Of a DNA stretch of 64,000 nucleotides, positions 11,766-24,194 are shown in pieces (positions within the stretch are counted from its first letter, which is position 1; each line of letters begins with the position of its first letter). Made by a program: the position numbers and the translations under genes. Origin of the DNA: Ischnura elegans (Eukaryota; Arthropoda; Insecta; Odonata; Coenagrionidae); contig NC_060246.1 of NCBI RefSeq assembly GCF_921293095.1, positions 134,788,198 to 134,852,197 on the forward strand, written 5' to 3'. The notes beneath the pieces were generated by a model, which saw only the letters and a list, made by a program, of their open reading frames with translations, made no database searches and was not told where the DNA came from.

Positions 11766-14510
11766 TTAGAATATAATAATGACTATCTAATAGTGACTTG
11801 AATAAGATGCCTCATCTTGGCTCTTTGCACTTGAATCTAATTGTGGCAGCAAAAAAATTAGCTAAACCCCTAATAACAGATATTACTTTGTAAATATATG
11901 CTGACAGAATTTTTGTCTCAAACACTTGAAAAAAAGGAACACAAAAAACTTGCCATATAGCTGTTTCGGTCAGAATGCATTCGGGCATTAGGTATCATAG
12001 GCAATCAGTAACAATGTGGAAATTGTGAATTTTTCTCGTTTTATCCGGTGGTTTCTATTTGCCTGTTTCTTCCTGGTTCCATTTGATTTATTTTCAGATA
12101 GAGAAGCAACAAGCCATTTCGAAACTAAGAAAAAACTGGTTTTACGACCAAATTTCGAATTTTTAATACTTGTAGTTGCTTAATATGTAAATCATCATTG
12201 GTAACTACAAAGCATATCGATTGAATACAACTACTCAACAAAAGACGAAACATTTCACATTACCGTCATGTAAAATTTATACACCGCAGTACGAGGTATT
12301 TTATAATCCTTTTTAAAATCTATTTCGATTTCCTCATTTTTTCTGCAACTACCGCTTGATATTTTATTTTAATATTTGAAAAGTATTATTTGTTTGAAGA
12401 AAATGAAATTTGCACTTTGAATATCTCAGTTTATTACGAATGGCGCAATTCGATATATTAAAGTTTAAATTGAAATTTTATTATTTTTTTGAACTCAAGC
12501 GTGTACGCATGGTTGCACGTAGACGTATCCATTCATATAATTAGGAATTCATTTGAAAGGACAGCTGACCTCCGAGCAATGTCACGATATCCTAAAATCC
12601 CTTCCTTCTCGTGCTCTTTTCTCCGTAATCATCCTCTGAGATTAAGTGGCGTTGTGACACAAATAACATCGCTTCTGTTCGCCAAAATTGCGACATTCCT
12701 ATTCGTCCCTATTTTGATTCCACTGTTTATTGGTTTCCCTTGTGTTTCCCCTAAAAAATTGCGGGCATGTGGTTCGCAACCTTTGACTTTCAGTATTTTT
12801 CGATGAATCAATCAGTGGGAATAAGGGAATTAATCTGAAGAATTTTTCATTGAATATATACCACCTAATCATAAAATAGAACGCCATCCGAAATAACTGA
12901 TTGCTGCAATCTTTGCTGTAGATGGTAAGAGGAGAAGATAAAAAATTAAATGATTACACGATAGCTGACCTAAATTCCTATGTTAAAATATTTAAGCATT
13001 AATAATCAGTTTTTATTCGGTGGATCGAATAGTTTTTGCTATGAATAGAGGGAAACATGAAAAATTTGTGATTCAGGGTTAAGCTTTTGCAGAAGAGACA
13101 TTAGTGCCAAAGATAAATCGCTGATTATCACATGCAAATGAAGAATTGAAAGCCTCCGAGTACGAACAGGAAAGAATAATTTTTCTGTGCTTACGACCAA
13201 GATTGAAATAGAAAATTACCAAATCACGTGGTCCCTCGCCCACGATGACCGTACCCATCCAACCCACCGGTGCCCATTGTAATTCCGTCGACAAAAATGG
13301 TAGATTCTTTTAGATTTAGTTTGACCAGACGCTGTATTTTTGGTTGCGATATCTTTATAAACTCAAGGATTATGATAATAAATAAATAATAATATATAAC
13401 CCCCTGAATATAAGCTCAGTGAAAGTAGCTAAAATTCAAAATGAAATAAACTTCAGTTTCAATTCAAAATGAACGATTTTCAAATTAATGTTACACACAT
13501 GTAGGAACATACCAATCTATGTTGAACCATGGATCGGTTTTTGAAAATAAGAGTTGTGGTTTTTATTGAACAAAATTGGCTACATAATGAATATCCGTTA
13601 GATGTTTGCCCAGTCGTAGGTACCATTTTCACACATAGTAACACCCCAAATGTTTCTAAGGAATCTATAAGAATGGAGTTTTGAACTGTATTCTCCCACC
13701 CACACCACCTTTCCTCCAATAATTATTACTAATTGCTTCTGCATCTTATGACTCAGTAAAAATGGAAGCCCTGTTTGCGTAATGTACATTCTCAATAATT
13801 CCTTCGCTTAGTTACGAAAATAACTAATGGAGCCAGAAGAAGAGAAAATAAAGTAGTTAGCTAAGCGTACTCTTTTTCAGTTTAATTCGACATTCTTTCC
13901 AATCCCTGTTACATTAACCGCGTTTACCTCCGTATCCTCTTTTAGAATAGCAATAATGCGAACACTGAAAGTCACCTCTTCACTTTTATGTAATCCTCAA
14001 TTTAAAACCCATTTCTCATGAGTGCTCAAGGGATTTCTGAATATCCCCTCCGTGAACTTTACTAAATCCTCAGTTCTCTCGTAACAGATTTCAGCTACGC
14101 GCGAGGATTTTCCTTGCATTCTATTAATTTGAGGGTTAAATCCTTTACAAAGTACTAGGTATCCTTTTTGTACACAAATTCGGGTATTTTAAATGTTGAA
14201 GAACCTATAATCCTTTTAATCTTAACTCCAAGCAAGTTGTAAGGGATACAAATATTTATACTGAGAGAGTATTATATCATTTCTATTTTCATTCAAATCC
14301 TACTGTAATTTCCTTTTTGTTAATAGCTTACGAGATTGATAAAATTATGAAAAATCAGCAAACTACATGTTAAGTTTTGCAATGTTTTCCTTCTATTTTT
14401 ATTTTCAGCGGATATATATCATTGTCAAGTTTCTGGGTGTATGCTACCTTTGCGGATAGCACGACTCTCGAAAGTAAATTCAGCGATTAGTCCTTTTTCT
14501 TTTTTCAAAC
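11766..14510. other. Noncoding AT-rich stretch
   Basis: The frames at 12489-12806 (+) and 13480-13795 (-) have no recognisable domain. Composition is uniform and no RNA gene was seen. Confidence 0.5.
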
Positions 14511-14513
14511 ACA

Positions 14514-14695
14514 ATGAAATGTAATTATATTTAATGCATACGTATACAGGATGGAAAATATTGACGTATTTTTATTCATACGCCGCGGAAATGTGAGTGG
14601 ATATAATATAAACGTACGCTCGCATATTCCATATCGTACATACATTCATTTTCATCCTGTATGCGTATTTATTCTGTATTCATTTAAATTTCGTA
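14514..14695. mobile_element. Short foldback (MITE-like) element
   Basis: TACGTATACAGGATGGAAAAT on the left (near 14537-14557) pairs with TTTTCATCCTGTATGCGTA on the right (near 14650-14668), and weaker matches extend outward on both sides. The size (about 180 bases), AT-rich interior and lack of coding capacity fit a non-autonomous DNA element. No target-site duplication is clear, so the family is unknown. Confidence 0.5.
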
Positions 14696-14699
14696 TTAA

Positions 14700-16040
14700 A
14701 TAAGGAACTTATTCCATATTAGAACAAGCAATTATTCATGTAGTGCCACTTTTCCACACCTTGTCAACTTTAAAACATAGATGTTAACTTTTTCGCACCA
14801 ACCGAGTGTATACTACTTAGAGCAAAAGGCATAGTGTTCGAAATTAATACCAGCGATCGGTTCGTATTTCTTTGAAAGAAGCCATTATACAAGGCAATTT
14901 TTATTAAACTCATACGCAGGATAGAATTTACGAACGTATTTCTGTACCCCAACTGATAATACCTCTAAGATAATGGCTTGTACTGATAATGGCTTCTATG
15001 ATAATGTTCGCGGAAAACACACTTCAAAGGGGATTTATGGAGGGGAAGGATAATGACTAACCGTACACAGGGAAACAGCAGATAGTATGCTGAATGATTT
15101 GTAACGCCAATAATTTTGATCGGATTCATACCAAGTTCCAAGCGTTCGTGGGAGTTACAAAACCTTCCAAACACTATCCCGTAGATATTGACGTATTCCG
15201 TCCAAACTGCCAGTTTTCCTCAAAGTTTACCCGCTAGACCTGATAGTCTGCGGTTCACTAATAACCAATCCCTTTGAGATCGTCTGCTCTCGAAACTGAA
15301 GTGAGATGCGATCAATTTAGAAGGGGCCCAAATAATCGAATTGTGGCATGGAGAATGTTTCAGGCATTTAATCAACCTATAAAGTCATTTTAAACATCAG
15401 ATGAGGGAGAAATTATACAAATTTGTTAGTTTTCCATCTACAGATAGCACATTATTCATAATTTTGATTCAGATTAAATACAAGTTAAAATTGAAGTGCA
15501 TTTTGCACGCGACTACTTTCCTGAGTTGGGCAAGTGCCTAAATTATCTTAATCAATCTATCTATATAATCAATCTTTATAATATTTTTCTTCACTAACCA
15601 AGCTATATTTCTCCCTCTCTTGAAGAAACTACATTACTCCCCTCTCTTCAACAAAGAAGTTGAATATTCATTACTTGTTATCCATAACGACCCTCACAGT
15701 CTCCCACCGCCTCTAATTTTCTTTAACGGCTGCATTTAAAACGACTGAAGTTTATTCTTATCCTCTTATCTATTGAGTCCACGCCTCTATTTTTTTGGCA
15801 ATGCATTAATTTCACGACCATGTGTCATTTTCACCACGGTTTTACGAGGCACAAATTAAATACGAATATTCTACGACACTACAAAGCTTACAAATCAAAT
15901 AATTTTCTATACAAATATATAACATTCCAGTGTTTTAGAAATCATGGCTAAGTTATAAAATTATTAAATAAATTATAGCCGTCAGCTAATGACTTATAAA
16001 AGCATTTGATGCGGTAATCAGATTCTTAAATAAAAAAAAT
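14700..16040. other. Noncoding AT-rich stretch
   Basis: No gene, RNA or repeat was recognised. The minus-strand frames at 14770-14952 and 14965-15174 are short and lack any domain. Confidence 0.5.
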
Positions 16041-16043
16041 CCA

Positions 16044-16239
16044 AATACCAACAACATGTTATAAATGAAAGTGAAAAACCTTTGTTAACGTCCACAGCAT
16101 TTATTCAAGTACGACGCGTTTCAGCGATTCATCGCTATCATCAGGTACAAAAACCTCAGGTAAAAAAGTTTTTTCACTTTCATTTATAACTGCAATATGT
16201 TCCACAACATCTCGCCAAACACCGCTGAATACCAACAAC
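16044..16239 (-). mobile_element. Short retroelement insertion with 12-bp target-site duplication and hammerhead-like motif
   Basis: AATACCAACAAC occurs at 16044-16055 and again at 16228-16239 and brackets a 172-base insertion. Inside, GTTATAAATGAAAGTGAAAA (left, from about 16060) is matched by an inverted copy near 16165-16187, so much of the insert folds back. The centre carries a hammerhead-like motif on the minus strand. A direct duplication of this length implies insertion by a retroelement-type or similar staggered cut, and the ribozyme-like core suggests the Penelope group. No coding part is present. Confidence 0.7.
16105..16150 (-). ncRNA. Hammerhead-like ribozyme motif
   Basis: On the minus strand: GTAC (stem I, 16145-16148), CTGATGA (16138-16144), an extra T, stem AGCGAT / ATCGCT with a GA loop, GAAAC (16118-16122), GCGTC, then GTAC closing stem I (16109-16112). 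Both invariant cores are present. The bases ACGCGT between GAAA and the cleavage position are self-complementary, so a stem III could form between two copies. The unpaired T before stem II departs from the canonical fold, which lowers confidence in activity. Confidence 0.55.
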
Positions 16240-19080
16240 GTGGCTCAGAAAAGAACCCAAATATATCTTATAAAATTTTTATTTCTCTGTCTAGTACTTA
16301 TATTATTTAAAACGATATATTCCAATATATTTCTGTATATTTGAAGATTTTATATTGACAGACTCACACACACCTGCATAAAAAATCATCTTTGTGTTAA
16401 AAAAAAATGAAATCGAGAAGCATGTGCGGTAATGAGGAGCGTAATTCATCTTCTCCTACATATCTCCTACAGAGTCTGGTACCATTGTAAAGATTCCCTT
16501 ATGGTAAGGCGAGATCAAAGGAAGAAAATTTACGGTTCTATGGATCAGATTAAATATAAAATCTCTACAAGTTAATTCCATGAGGATACCCTGAGACTCA
16601 AAGCAAAGACAACAAAAAACTTTATACGCCGCGGCTCTTTACGCCAGAAGGGAATCGACAACTTCCGCGTTAATGAGGCTTTTGAAGATGCGACCTATTT
16701 TTTCCGGCACGTCCATCGACATGCGTGCATAACGCTCGGCATGGTTGTGAACCAGTCATGCACCTCCCGGAAGTTAAGATAAAAATGAAAATTTAGGGCT
16801 CATTTAGGTTATGCAAAATTAATCGAACCTTTCTTATGCTAGGATTTACATGTCTGAAATGCAAAGAAATTTTAATAACCGAACCACAAAACACATTCAG
16901 CACTCTTCCAAAATATGAAAATGAGAATCAGAAAAATGAATAAGGATCAGTGTATAGTCCGGATCTCAAGTCAGAGATGTGGTAATGACGGTAGGGCGAA
17001 GTAGGTAACCAATGAGAATTGTTGTCAGGAATTGTGGTCACTTAGACCACATGCTTACAGAAACGTCAATGCAAAAATAAACAATGTTGACGAAAGCATG
17101 ACCATAAAATTTCACGAATATTAGGGCGAGGTATGATTAACAATGGGAATGGTATTGTGAGAAATTAGAGTTATAACAAAGCATAAAAATAATGCAGAAA
17201 ATAATTCATAAAACATTATAACACATAAACAATACAAAAAATAATAATGCACGTGAGGTAAGCATGCCTCCTGCCCAAAAGAGGTAAGGCGGCAGGTACA
17301 TAATTTCAGCGGTAATAGATGTCCAGGCTAATATCTTTACAATAATGGGGTGAAAATGCACAAATTATTGATTTTCTTTACCGAGAAGCCAGTCTGCCCA
17401 GGTTGCATTAGTGGCTACTGCATCGACGTCGATCTTATGCCTAATCTTGTCACGCTAGCGGGTCGTCGATGATAGCGAAAAAAAGAGGACAGGTCAATAC
17501 TGGGACGAATGCATAGTTTTGTGGAATTTTCCACTCCTCATGGGGAAATCCCTTTTGTACATCAAGGAGAGGACATAAAATTGGGTCTTAAAATGTTTTA
17601 AGGAAAAGCAATAAAGAAATGAAACATTAAAATGTTTTTATGAGACAATTATCTCTATTCGATATCTGACAAGCAGTTACAGGTGACGAGTAGTTTTTTC
17701 TATAAAAATAGCGAAACACTGGAATTATTTAGCCTTTTTACATATTCTACAGACGAAACAATACTTCTACCCATGTAAGCTTTGCAATCCTCTACAACAA
17801 TAATTTTCGTCCCAAAAAATCAAAAATGAGGGCATTATGTCTGTTATTGTAGATATTTGTTTGGCAAAATTTGTCCGAAAAATTATTTACCTCATTAGTG
17901 AAGAAATATGAGCAGCAAGATTTACGAAGTTTTAATTATAATGACTACTTCATTTGATGTATCCCGTTTATGTTGGGAGGAAAAACATTCCGAAAAATAA
18001 AGGTAAAACCATAGATATTTCATATTTAATATATGAGCTGAAGATCATCCGATGTATATTTTTCACCAAGGTTCGCATAAATACCGCTGCATTTGCGAGG
18101 AAACAAAAGCTATATTAAAATTTAGAGGAATTATCAAGTTTTAAATGAAATACTTAGAATTGGAATTAATATTATAATTAAAATGATCGTGCCCATCATG
18201 GCTTTCACCGTGTTTCATTAAGACTTCAAAATCTGTTGTTTGAGTCATTAAGTTAGTGTGATCGATAAAAAGGAAATTATTCATCATTTTTCTTCGTAAG
18301 CGCACTTTCAAAGCTTTTTGAGAGAATATTTTTAAAAGGAATACATTTTTATTTGACGTTTACTCATTAAATTCTTTTCTGTCAGTTTTAGTCATTTTTT
18401 TTCGTTTCACTAAGGTAAATTCTGTATTTTTCATTCGATTTTTAGATGTTATTTATCAACGGACACACAATGAAGGAAGGTATGGTATTATCACTAAATG
18501 TACATGCGCCTTATTATATACCTTTCTAATAGTAATGTGATGGTACCACCTGATTTTATATCCCAAAGTTGTGATAACATTCAGAACTTGTAAATTTAAC
18601 TTTAAAGGCTAAAAATTGAAAAAAAAACTAGTAAGTAGATTTGAGTAATGACACATGACATAATCATTAGAGTTAGGAATAAATGAACCTGTTTGATTAC
18701 TCCGGGAAAAATTGTACTTATGGGACTCGCAAGTATTTTTGTGAATTTAAAAGAGATGGCGAATTTTCATTTCATGAAAAAATAAGTCCTATTTTGTATT
18801 CTCTTTCTAACTTCCGTGAATTGTACTCAATGGTGATACCACCAAGTTTCTCCTTATACTAAACTGGCGTCTCAGTAATTATGACAAAGCGATTACGAGG
18901 AAATAAGAAAAAAATGCTTTAAGTCGGGCACGGGCCAGTTGAATTGATAGTTTCGCAATGTGAATCTTGATGGAAGAAAAAAAAAACTGCATGAAACGCT
19001 TCAGAAATTGCACGCAATAACCCACCCCATCATTTAATTTAGTTGATAAATCACTCTCCAGGGGAGACATCATATTCTAC
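16240..19080. other. Noncoding stretch, one GC-richer patch
   Basis: A patch at about 16625-16770 is richer in GC and CpG than its surroundings but has no long frame. The rest is AT-rich with no recognised element. Confidence 0.45.
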
Positions 19081-19224
19081 TCCTCCTCGTATAAATGCCT
19101 CCTCTTTTCAATTCGCGAGCGTAATGGAGGAGAAATACCTTGCCGTACTTCCAGCTGGGAGGAAGAAGGGCTATAGAGAGAAATAGCTCTCGTTCCGAGC
19201 CGGCCTTGTTATTTAGGGCTTAGA

Positions 19225-19267
19225 GTGAGGGTTGGGGGTGATGGGGATGCGAGGGGGTGGGTGGGTG
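19225..19267 (+). other. Candidate G-quadruplex sequence
   Basis: The plus strand contains six runs of three or more G separated by loops of 1 to 6 bases: GGG, GGGGG, GGGG, GGGGG, GGG, GGG. This satisfies the usual pattern for an intramolecular G-quadruplex. It lies in a GC-rich patch (about 19100-19420) with overlapping short frames and no recognised gene. Confidence 0.65.
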
Positions 19268-19557
19268 AGCGAAGGCATTCGTGGCATCGAAAGATAAGCG
19301 CGAGGGAGAAGGAACACAAAGCACTCGCCGTCGAGAACATTGGCTGACAAATGAGGCGGGAGGACGCGCGAGCCATCCTGGAGATTACAAACGCACACAA
19401 GCCATCACGCTCGAGGTCAAGTTGAAAAGTGAAAAAAAAAAGATGAATCGTTGTTTCAAGTCCACGATCGTGGAAAAGATATCAATGAGCGCTCGAGTTA
19501 ATAAATCACTTTTAGGAAGACTTACGGCTGTAAAAGAACAATGTTGCATCGTCTAGC

Positions 19558-19661
19558 TTAAGCATAAAATAATTTTAAAGGAAATTTAGGATAGGTTATC
19601 TTTGCTTGAAGATAATTTTGTGGTTTCATATTCTTTAGCGTAAGCATAAAATAATTTTTAA
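19558..19661 (+). repeat. Pair of about 18-bp direct repeats
   Basis: TAAGCATAAAATAATTTT occurs at about 19559 and again near 19641, 80 bases apart. This might be the target-site duplication of a very short insertion or a local copying event. The interior shows nothing recognisable. Confidence 0.6.
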
Positions 19662-19783
19662 GCCTAAGGGAGCCTCCTTCCCCTAACTTTTTTCTACCGT
19701 ATGACCAAGTTCTTTCCCTCGCCCTCTTCTCTGTTGACCAATCCGTTCAACCTAGTTACCTTCTCCCCTCCCCCTCCTGGCCA

Positions 19784-19856
19784 GGTATAAAAGGATGAGA
19801 TGGACTTCAGTAGAGTTCACCTGATGATGACGTCTAACGTTGAAGCCATGGTCGTA
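19784..19856 (+). promoter_or_regulatory. TATA box followed by degenerate hammerhead-like motif
   Basis: TATAAAAG at 19786-19793 is followed 28 bases on by CTGATGA (19821-19827), a small stem GACGT / ACGTT, then GAAG (19842-19845), the palindrome CCATGG and TC. The layout matches the other hammerhead loci here, except that GAAG replaces GAAA. A TATA box shortly upstream of a self-cleaving motif is what an element terminus with its own promoter would look like. It is probably a diverged Penelope-type end. Confidence 0.4.
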
Positions 19857-20029
19857 AATTTGTGAATATATAGCCATGTGAAATCACAAAGTTCTTTTAA
19901 ATTTAATAATGAATCGCTTTCACAAAGTTACGCCTCAAACATTCAAGGAATTCAGGATGTTAAATTTTTGGCTGCAGGTAATTTTCTAAGGTATTTTACG
20001 AGAGTTGACAATACAATTACCAATTTTAA

Positions 20030-20330
20030 AGCTCAACCGCCGAAGCGTCATATAAGGAGCTGACACGGTATCTGACCGAATATATATCAAGAGCAAAAAG
20101 AGAATGAGGGCTCAAGAGGAGCCCTTCGAGGATACAACACACCGGGGCCGGGATCCGAGTCAGAGACTTATACGCCCGATCACCCAGGGAGGGGGCGGAG
20201 AAGAGGGAAAAAGGAAAGAGGCGCCGCCGCGATGGGAGCCCGACGACGCCTTTGGGGTGGGATAGGTAAGGAAGGGACGGGACGTGGAAAAACACCTTAA
20301 CGCTATAGATGCGAAAAGGGCCCAACTAAA
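20030..20330. other. GC-rich patch without recognised gene
   Basis: There is a sharp GC-rich, purine-biased patch including GGGAGGGGGCGG near 20187-20198. The minus-strand frame of 99 codons has no domain. It could be an unrecognised exon or CpG-rich control region; nothing decides this. Confidence 0.35.
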
Positions 20331-20339
20331 TTATATCAA

Positions 20340-23000
20340 GAGCTGAGTATAGAAAAGAATCACTGAACAAAACATTTTCAGAAAATATACGTCATGGTAC
20401 GCCAAGTTCATGGAAATTTAAAACAAATGTTGGCTTTTTCATCAGCTTGGTGAAAGTGAGTAAGATAGTATTGTTACTGTATGGAACAGGTAAGTTCTCG
20501 GCGTGGATCGGTAATTATTAATACTATTGTTGATATCTTACTTACCATATGTGGCCACAAAGTGCCAGATTCTCTGTAATTTAGTTTTCCTACTTACGTT
20601 AACTTGGCACTAAAGACTTTTTTTTATTTTGCGCACATTATCGAAAGAAACGACCAAATGCTGTTTTATGGAGGATTGAAGAGAAAGTTATCATTAGAAT
20701 TATAAATGAATAAAACAAAATTTTTCGTTCATTCTTACGCTACATACGTGTATAAATTCTATATTTAGTGTCGAGAAACAGACTAGACTCATCTTAGACC
20801 AGTTATGGAAATCAAGGATGATAAATAAAAGAGGAGTATGAATTACCTTTTACTTTTAGGATTACCTCTCAAAGTCCGACGGAAGGCACTGGATCGATCA
20901 CCGTGAGACTTTTCGGAAGAGATAAAAAATTATGAGCTCAAATATCCCGAAAAAGCGAACAAAGATTTTCCCTTCCCTTGCTGAAATGCGGTGGGCTGCC
21001 GCATATCTCAAGTCATCCATTTCAGCGGAAAGAACTTTCTGAGAACGCTCCTCACTCACGGGACGTGAGAACAATAGCTTTTTCAAGAATATCCAATCTC
21101 AATTTCTTCGTCGAAATTTCTTATCAGCCCTTGAAGACGCCGAAATATTGTCTTCCCAACAAGAAGAGTGGGAAACAGCGAGACTGCCAGCTTAGGAGAT
21201 GATCATCGTAATAACAAGAGGCGGAAATTGAATACTTTAACGGCGGACTTACCTACATTCAGAGAATTTCTCGAAAGGGCAGCAGGAAGGAGCGATAAGA
21301 CATGAAATAGGTGAGGAAAATGGGATAAGTGCGTGAGTTAAAAAGGCTTTAGAGATTGATCGCAAGGGTACGATATTAATGTTATTGCGCATAACTTTCC
21401 GCGTACAATTTTGATAGATGACTCAAGTCTCCACCAGCTAATAGCAATATTTCAATTTAATTCCGGGTTCCTGGTTAAAATGATGGTTCTCCATTATCAC
21501 CCGAAAAGGCTTGTATATAATCATCAATAACCTACTTTTCCCTTCTGTTGTAACTACATATTTGGCGTGTGAATCTGTCTATGCACTCTTCTTCATTGAT
21601 ATCCTGATTCTCATTTTCATATTTTGGAGGAGGGTAGATTGGGTAGAGAGAGGGTAGTTGGAGGGTTATTGTCTTTCTTAGAAAAAGACAGTATTTACCT
21701 TCAGCCGATAGCAGTGCAGTAATGCGCGCGCCTAATTAGGCAAGCCAAAATATTATTTTTTTAAATGAATTGCAAAATTACAAGATTTAATGGTACATAT
21801 TGGTCCCGCAATACACGGGGAATAATACATTCTCAATGGGTATTACACGCAATAAAAATTTCAAGCAATCACGTTACAAATGATACTTCAATTTAGTTGT
21901 ATCAACATCAGTTTGTGTGCATCACTTAGGAGAATGTAAGGATCTAAGCATGAACTTTATTTGAGTAAATAATGCCGCAGAAAATGTTCGAGGAGGAAAA
22001 ATATTGGCATAGAGTGTCAAGCAAAGATTTAGCTGAGCTCTGGAAGATATGAAGCTCCTACATGCCACAGTTAATATAAGATAATACATGAGCAATATCA
22101 GCGACATATAGCTAGCAAATTCAGCAAGCAGAAATAGCAACTTATAACTGCTAATAATACAAAATAGCCTACTAGAAGAAATAAACAAATATATCATTAT
22201 CGCTATTCAGCGCAATAATTTTCGTGTTTCAAAATTTTAATAATTCAAAATATCCAGCAATAGGAACTGTTTGGAAGTTAAAAATTAGTTGAGGAATTTT
22301 ATAAGAAATTTTAATTTTTGAATAAAATTAAGACATGTATATGAGAATGATGGCACATTTTCAAAGTTATCATTTGTACATCTGAGAACGAAGAAGATAT
22401 ACTGCTATTATTAGCAAGCAGTTCATGAAATATGAGTTATAAAAGTTAAGACAAAAACGTATGGGAAAATTTTACAATGACTTATTTCTACATTATAGCA
22501 AGTAATGATTCTCGCGCAAACGACAAGAAACGCTTTCACGCTAATCAAAGGGCATCAGGTTGAGTACCTGATGATAAATATTCTCTCCATTTGATGAAAT
22601 ATAGAGTCATGCTTTATCAAAAATTTTGTCTTGGTTCGTCCTCCTAAATCTAAGAATACGTTAAAAATTTTCTGTACTTCATGACAGGTAACATAAAAAT
22701 CTGGTGGGATTCATTTGAGATACCGTGCTAATTATTCAAAGAACTTCACCCACGCGTTTTTCAATTACTCCATGACAACTCTCGTGACATTACCGCGTAT
22801 TTTCAATAGCTGTTCTCCGACAGAAGAAATAGTGACTGGGTGAGTGTATGCAAGAAAAATTTTATCTGGGGAAAGAAGAATGACATAACGTAAGTCGGCC
22901 ATAAAAGGCGTCAAAATAGGTCGACAAGCATTCCTCCTTATTCTTTCGAGAGAATCCACGACAAGAGAAGATTCGCGCGGATTGACCTTCGCGAAGGCGT
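20340..23000. other. Noncoding AT-rich stretch
   Basis: The chance frames at 20898-21202 and 21922-22197 show no domain. No RNA gene or clear repeat was identified. Confidence 0.45.
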
Positions 23001-23012
23001 TCAGTGTGGAAC

Positions 23013-23028
23013 TGAGAGAGAGAGAGAG
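23013..23028. repeat. Short (GA)n microsatellite
   Basis: About eight GA units form a pure run. The flanking GC-rich patch (22900-23340) holds overlapping frames up to 166 codons on the minus strand with no recognisable domain. Confidence 0.9.
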
Positions 23029-23584
23029 TAAATAATAAGTATACGTAGGTGAGCGAAACAATCGTTTGTTTTTGCCATCGATGCGTTTTGAAACATTCGA
23101 AATGAAGCAAAAAAACATTTTGAAAAAAAGTAACCCTCATCCGCGGGATGACCCAGATTTTTCCGTAAAGCTCGCTCAAGGCGCGAGACGAGAAGGAGAG
23201 GAGACGAGAGGAATGGGAAATCGAAACTGCAGAGGAGTGAATCGAAAAATCGGGGAGAATTTTTTTATTTCGCATATTTTCTTTCCTCGGACGCGAATAA
23301 TATTCCACACGGGTTATAACCCGACCGGAGAGTGAAGACACTGACCTTCCCTTCCACAACATATCACAATTCCGTCAATGGGGTCATTCAATCACCTCCC
23401 AAATCGCAAATCATTAAAAGAATAAGGTGAATTTAAGGGATAGATACGTTACAGCTAAAAAAAAATCTTCCTCATTCTGTCATTCTCTTTTGAGTAATAT
23501 TTCGAAGCCTACCGTGTTATCGGTAGTGATATATACGGGGCGCGTGTTTATAAGTATATACCGTTTAGAAATATAGAAAAATCA

Positions 23585-24162
23585 GTCAGCATTTTGTAAC
23601 GACGTTATTTTCAAATGAAAACCCACACTTTAACCCACCTTTCCACATAATTTCCGTTAGCAATAAGGCAGTAGGTAATCATTTCGAATGACAAACTTTT
23701 TTACACCATCGACACGGCTAATTGCCGCCTGAGCTGACAGCCTGAATTCGATGGGCTGCATGTGAACTCGAGTTTTGGGATAAGAAAGGGAATATGCTCT
23801 TCAATTTGAGATCTTAAACAAATTGTCCCCTGAAATTGAGAGCAAAAGACGAGAAATGCTGATTAAAGGGATCGTTTTACTACATGACTAATCCCGGCCA
23901 AGTACAGCCTATCGAAATCTAGATCTCATTGTCTCTTTTCATCTGAAGAAACGTTTAAGAAGTCAGCGCCATGTTGGCGATGAAAGCGTAGTAACAACAG
24001 TTTGCAGGGGCTGTCACCTCAGGCGGCAATTTTCTATGACGACAGTATGCAAAAGCTTGTTGTTCGATACGATAAGTGCCCTAATGTTAACGGAAATTAT
24101 GTGGAAAGTTCGTTTAAAGTGTGCGCTTTTATGTGAAAATAAATTTGTTACAAAAGTTGACC
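23585..24162. mobile_element. Foldback / MITE element with about 135-bp inverted arms
   Basis: The left arm (about 23585-23727) and right arm (about 24010-24162) are inverted copies. Both contain TTTTGTAAC at the outer end, then CACACTTTAA, CTTTCCACATAATTTCCGTT, and TTGCCGCCTGAG.TGACAGCC at the inner end. The interior of about 280 bases has no frame of note. Long arms and no coding capacity mark a non-autonomous DNA element. No target-site duplication is clear, so superfamily is not assigned. Confidence 0.7.
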
Positions 24163-24194
24163 GTTTCAAATTTATTTAAAAATGGTACTACTTA

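Noticed and set aside
22862-23362. A 166-codon minus-strand frame
   Set aside because: It lies in a GC-rich patch with competing frames on both strands and shows Ser/Arg-rich, low-information sequence without a domain.
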